Assembly (NCBI GenBank): GCA_900551715.1
Contig: URXG01000033.1
Coordinates: 1-25,421 of the forward strand
DNA from: an uncultured Blautia sp.
GTDB lineage: Bacteria; Bacillota; Clostridia; Lachnospirales; Lachnospiraceae
Reading direction: 5' to 3'
Length of the DNA: 25,421 nucleotides
A program made the translations under genes and the position numbers. Positions within the stretch are counted from its first letter, which is position 1. The number at the start of each line of letters is the position of its first letter. The notes below the pieces were generated by a model. The model had not been told where the DNA came from, searched no databases, and was given only the letters and a program-made list of their open reading frames with translations. Positions 22,757 to 25,421 of the stretch are shown here, one piece after another.

Positions 22757-23341
22757 ATGAAGTATCATAGTTTTTATATGAGAGTTTTGTGTCTTCTCTT
22801 GATTATCGGGGCTGTTATGGGCTATAATTTTATGAGCAAAAACAACACACAGGCACAGGAGATCGAAAATCTGAAAGAAAGAGTCACTACTCTGGAAAGT
22901 CAGCAGACAGAAATACTGACTGCCCTTGAGGATGCAGCCAAAGCAAGAGAAGAGGCAGAAGCTGCAGCAGAGGCTGCAAAGGCAGAAGCAGCCAAAGAAG
23001 ACAGTGAAAATACATCTAAAACAACAGAAGATACAACAGAGGATTCTTCTGAGGACAGTGGAGACAATTATTATAAAGACGGAAATTACACAGGATCCGG
23101 TCAGGGATTTGGCGGAACCATAGAAGTACAGGTAACACTGAAAGACGATGAGATCACTGATATTCAGGTAACCAGTGCTTCCGGAGAAGATTCCGCATAT
23201 TTGTCACAGGGAGAAGGCGTGATCAGTTCCATTATTTCTGCGCAGAGTACAGATGTAGATACTATATCAGGAGCTACCTTCAGTTCTACAGGAATTCTCA
23301 ATGCAGTCAATGATGCACTTGGAAAGGCGGAAAATCAATGA
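22757..23341 (+). CDS. Membrane-anchored FMN_bind protein with coiled coil
   Basis: This is a 194-residue extracytoplasmic flavoprotein. Residues 8-25 form a membrane anchor (VLCLLLIIGAVMGYNFM), residues about 33-82 a Glu/Ala/Lys-rich coiled coil, and about 83-100 an acidic Ser/Thr linker. The C-terminal FMN_bind domain runs from YYKDGNYTGSGQGFGGTIEV to the end and has the flavinylation motif DTISGATFSS, with T174 as the expected FMN attachment residue. The domain closely matches the first FMN_bind domain of the protein at 11248 (YKDG, GFGGTI, GVIS, SGAT). AAAGGAG precedes the ATG. The stop overlaps the next ATG by 4 bases (23338-23341). It probably receives electrons from the neighbouring 4Fe-4S membrane protein. 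Confidence 0.9.
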   Translation: MKYHSFYMRVLCLLLIIGAVMGYNFMSKNNTQAQEIENLKERVTTLESQQTEILTALEDAAKAREEAEAAAEAAKAEAAKEDSENTSKTTEDTTEDSSEDSGDNYYKDGNYTGSGQGFGGTIEVQVTLKDDEITDIQVTSASGEDSAYLSQGEGVISSIISAQSTDVDTISGATFSSTGILNAVNDALGKAENQ

Positions 23342-24135
23342 AAAAAAGGCAGAGAAAAGTCCGTCTCATAAGGGCTGCAGTTCAGCTGGCGTTTTTTATT
23401 GTGGCACCGGCACTTTTTTCCACAGCATTTGCAGGAATCAAATCCATCTTCCAGGCAATTGCTTCTTATCAGCCGGTTACCTGGAATTCCTTTCTTGATG
23501 TGACAGGGGCACTTCTTCTGCTCACCATACTGTTTGGAAGACATTTCTGTGGATACGCATGTGCATTCGGTTCGCTTGGAGATGCCTTGTACGAAGCTAC
23601 GCTTTTTGTCCGCAGCAAGGTATTCCATAAGAAAAAGAGACATGGTTATCCGGAGAAAACTGTGAGAATTCTGCAGAAAGTAAAATATATTCTGCTGGCA
23701 TTTATCCTTCTTTCTATTCTTGTTGGATGGTACCCGAAATTACAGGGTATGAGCCCCTGGGACGTTTTTTCCATGCTTACAGCACTGAGACTTCCCAATA
23801 CTTCTTACAAGATCGGGATCATTCTTCTGATCCTGATCATGATCGGCATGTGTACACAGGAAAGATTTTTCTGTCAGTTTTTGTGTCCGATGGGAGCAAT
23901 TTTTGCCATGATGCCTATTCTGCCATCTGCATTATTCAAAAGGAAACGGGAAAAGTGCCCGGCAAAATGCGGAGCCTGCAAGAAAAGGTGCCCGGCACAT
24001 CTTGATATTGACGGAGATACCCCTCTTTCCGGAGAATGTATCTGCTGTCATGCATGTGAAACAACCTGCCCCCGTCAGAATATCGAAATAGGTTCTATAC
24101 AGGGAGATTTGATAAATAATGAAAAACAGGCTTAA
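23338..24135 (+). CDS. Polytopic 4Fe-4S membrane protein (NapH/NosR-like)
   Basis: This 265-residue membrane protein has about four to five hydrophobic segments and a cytoplasmic-type ferredoxin tail. Two CxxxC motifs lie at membrane borders, as in NapH, NosR and CcoG relatives: FCGYACAFGS (C71, C75) and FCQFLCPMG (C179, C183). The tail has two clusters of ligands: C207, C211, C214 and C218 followed by Pro, and C234, C237, C240 and C244 followed by Pro. Such proteins pass electrons between quinol or ferredoxin pools and redox proteins outside the membrane. It overlaps the FMN_bind gene by 4 bases and the ApbE gene by 17 bases. This supports a dedicated electron path to flavin bound outside the cell; the direction and donor are inferred. 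Confidence 0.88.
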   Translation: MKKRQRKVRLIRAAVQLAFFIVAPALFSTAFAGIKSIFQAIASYQPVTWNSFLDVTGALLLLTILFGRHFCGYACAFGSLGDALYEATLFVRSKVFHKKKRHGYPEKTVRILQKVKYILLAFILLSILVGWYPKLQGMSPWDVFSMLTALRLPNTSYKIGIILLILIMIGMCTQERFFCQFLCPMGAIFAMMPILPSALFKRKREKCPAKCGACKKRCPAHLDIDGDTPLSGECICCHACETTCPRQNIEIGSIQGDLINNEKQA

Positions 24136-25165
24136 ATGTATACAGAAAGCAGTTTTCTGCGGAGCACTCAGTTCTGTACTTCTGGTGACTCCTGTTATGG
24201 CGGAGGCACAGGTAGAAAAATACTCCAATACAGATTTTGCCATGGATACGGTAATTTCCGAGACACTTTATACTACGGGTGAGGACATCAATGCTTCAGT
24301 AGGAGAGAAGCTGCGGGAAATAGAAACAGGGCTTTTGTCCTGGACTACCGGGGATTCCCAGATTGCAGAGATTAATAATGCCAATGGTGAGACTGTAGAA
24401 GTGTCTGAAGAACTGGCTGGATATCTGACACAGATCCTTCAGCTGGCAGCAGATTCTGATGGGGCTTTTGATCCTACTCTTGGTGAGGTGATCCGGCTCT
24501 GGAATATTGAAGGGGATGATCCTCATGTTCCGGAACAAAGTGAGCTGGATAAGCTCTTGAAGAATGTGGATTACAAAAATATAGTTCTGGATGGAGACAA
24601 AGTTACTTTAAAGAATGGCTCCACACTGGATCTGGGTGCAGTAGGAAAGGGGATTGGCTGTGATGTGACAGCTGCCTACCTGAAAGAGCAGAAAGACGTA
24701 ACAGGCATGATCCTGAATCTGGGTGGCAGCAGTGTTATGGCTTATGGTGAGAAGCCAGATCAGTCTCCATGGAAAGTGGCAGTAACTGACCCCAGGGATA
24801 CAGAGGGGGAATATGTAGGTGCTGTTACCATCAAAGGAGGGGAATTTCTTTCTACTTCCGGTGATTACGAGAAATATTTCATGGAAGATGGCAAAAGATA
24901 TCATCATATCCTGAATCCAGAGGATGGCTATCCTGTATGGAATGGTGTGACCTCAGTGACAGTAGTCTGCGACAACGGGCTTCTGGCAGATGGACTTTCT
25001 ACGGCATGTTTTGTCCTGGGAATAGAAGATGCACAGCCACTTCTTGAAAAATATCATGCAGATGCCGCTTTTATGGATGAAGACCATAATGTGTATCTTA
25101 CTTCCGGAATGAAAGAACGTTTTGAATTGATGAAAAATACTTATACTGTGAAAAATATTAAATAA
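24119..25165 (+). CDS. apbE: ApbE family FMN transferase
   Basis: This exported Mg-dependent enzyme splits FAD and links FMN to the Thr of SGAT motifs in FMN_bind proteins. The 348-residue product has a signal peptide (residues 1-28, ending TPVMA) without a lipobox. Family motifs are MDTVIS, DGAFDPTLGEVIRLW, LDLGAVGKGIGCD, LNLGGSSVMAYG, STSGDYEKYF, HHILNPEDGYP and ADGLSTACFVLG. The HHILNP histidine and the late DGLSTA segment are the usual FAD- and metal-site elements. It starts inside the end of the 4Fe-4S gene, so expression is coupled. Its substrates should be the FMN_bind proteins at 22757 and 11248, which together offer four acceptor threonines. Confidence 0.95.
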   Translation: MKNRLKCIQKAVFCGALSSVLLVTPVMAEAQVEKYSNTDFAMDTVISETLYTTGEDINASVGEKLREIETGLLSWTTGDSQIAEINNANGETVEVSEELAGYLTQILQLAADSDGAFDPTLGEVIRLWNIEGDDPHVPEQSELDKLLKNVDYKNIVLDGDKVTLKNGSTLDLGAVGKGIGCDVTAAYLKEQKDVTGMILNLGGSSVMAYGEKPDQSPWKVAVTDPRDTEGEYVGAVTIKGGEFLSTSGDYEKYFMEDGKRYHHILNPEDGYPVWNGVTSVTVVCDNGLLADGLSTACFVLGIEDAQPLLEKYHADAAFMDEDHNVYLTSGMKERFELMKNTYTVKNIK

Positions 25166-25169
25166 AACG

Positions 25170-25189
25170 GTCTGATAAAAATATCAGAC
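25170..25189 (+). other. Small hairpin after apbE
   Basis: GTCTGATA (25170-25177) pairs perfectly with TATCAGAC (25182-25189) around AAAA, 4 bases after the apbE stop codon. It lacks a T tract and precedes the main terminator. Confidence 0.6.
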
Positions 25190-25199
25190 AATAAAATAT

Positions 25200-25252
25200 C
25201 CCCGGTTTTGCAGAATGAAATCCATTACTGGATCTGCTGAACCGGGGTTTGT
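25200..25252 (+). terminator. Rho-independent terminator of the FMN_bind/apbE operon
   Basis: CCCCGGTT (25200-25207) pairs with AACCGGGG (25240-25247), with an inner GCAGA/TCTGC stem, followed by TTTGTTTT. It is a long GC-rich hairpin. Confidence 0.9.
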
Positions 25253-25285
25253 TTTGGGATATTCTGTTTAACAAAATATAACAAG

Positions 25286-25366
25286 AATTCTCCTTCCTCT
25301 ATAGGTGGGAGATGAATTGTAGACTTGAGCATAAATGCTCATAAATAACCCATAAATCCCATAAAA
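25286..25366. repeat. Hairpins and phased CATAAA repeats at the right edge
   Basis: An imperfect hairpin runs 25286-25318: AATTC with GAATT and CTCCTTCC with GGTGGGAG around TCTATA. GAGCAT/ATGCTC form a second at 25327-25340. CATAAA words start at 25330, 25340, 25351 and 25360, about one per helical turn. No gene is seen from 25253 to 25421. The role is unknown. Confidence 0.5.
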
Positions 25367-25421
25367 ACCCAAAAGATTTTTGTAGATAAAAAAGAAAACA
25401 CTTGTTCTTGCAGTGGAATTG

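Noticed and set aside
25286..25318. End of an IS200/IS605-type element with its guide-RNA scaffold.
   Set aside because: The hairpin shape is suggestive, but no TnpA or TnpB coding sequence is present in the window, so the feature is reported only as a repeat/hairpin.

Overview
The window (25.4 kb, moderate GC, every recognisable gene on the + strand) looks like the chromosome of a gut Firmicute of the family Lachnospiraceae, plausibly Blautia or a close relative. This placement is an inference from gene content: strong AGGAGG-type ribosome binding sites, YesM/YesN-type two-component regulation, a Tp47-like/Big_2 surface protein, FMN_bind proteins, and a DUF6472-like small protein beside an OGG-type glycosylase. 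No rRNA, tRNA, CRISPR array, transposase or phage gene is visible.

Layout. 1-1.4 kb: a eukaryotic-type HisA isomerase and a nitroreductase, closed by a terminator. 1.5-3.1 kb: a monocistronic radical SAM/SPASM-like enzyme with its own promoter and terminator. 3.15-7.5 kb: a loosely packed housekeeping run with an orphan glucose-1-phosphate cytidylyltransferase, a 59-residue Cys-containing protein started by TTG, an 8-oxoguanine glycosylase, a TauE/SafE permease and a VanZ-inositol monophosphatase fusion, ending in a terminator. 7.5-12.7 kb: two large exported proteins, a 1160-residue duplicated Tp47-like protein with three Big_2 domains, and a membrane-anchored protein with three FMN_bind domains on Pro/Thr stalks. 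12.7-22.6 kb: a sugar-type regulon with a rhamnose-mutarotase-family protein, a URO-D-fold protein carrying zinc methyltransferase ligands, a YesN/YesM two-component system with its own substrate-binding protein, and a complete ribose-type ABC transporter. 22.6-25.2 kb: a compact operon of an anchored FMN_bind protein, a polytopic 4Fe-4S protein and ApbE flavin transferase. The last ~170 bases hold hairpins and a phased short repeat but no gene.

Two functional units stand out. First, the promoters of the mutarotase/URO-D operon (about 12.72-12.78 kb) and of the ABC transporter (about 18.87-18.94 kb) carry nearly the same element: an ATGAAAA-type direct repeat with a 21-bp period abutting a TTCATA-17 bp-TATAAT/TACAAT promoter, with a terminator-like hairpin folded over it. 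This is the geometry expected for an AraC-type activator, and the YesN-type regulator encoded between the two sites is the obvious candidate. It ties the mutarotase and the putative methyltransferase to one imported substrate. Second, the FMN_bind/4Fe-4S/ApbE operon looks like a complete machine for moving electrons from the cytoplasm to covalently bound extracytoplasmic flavin. The triple FMN_bind protein 10 kb upstream is a likely second substrate of ApbE and could extend the flavin chain through the cell wall. Substrates and electron acceptors cannot be read from the sequence.
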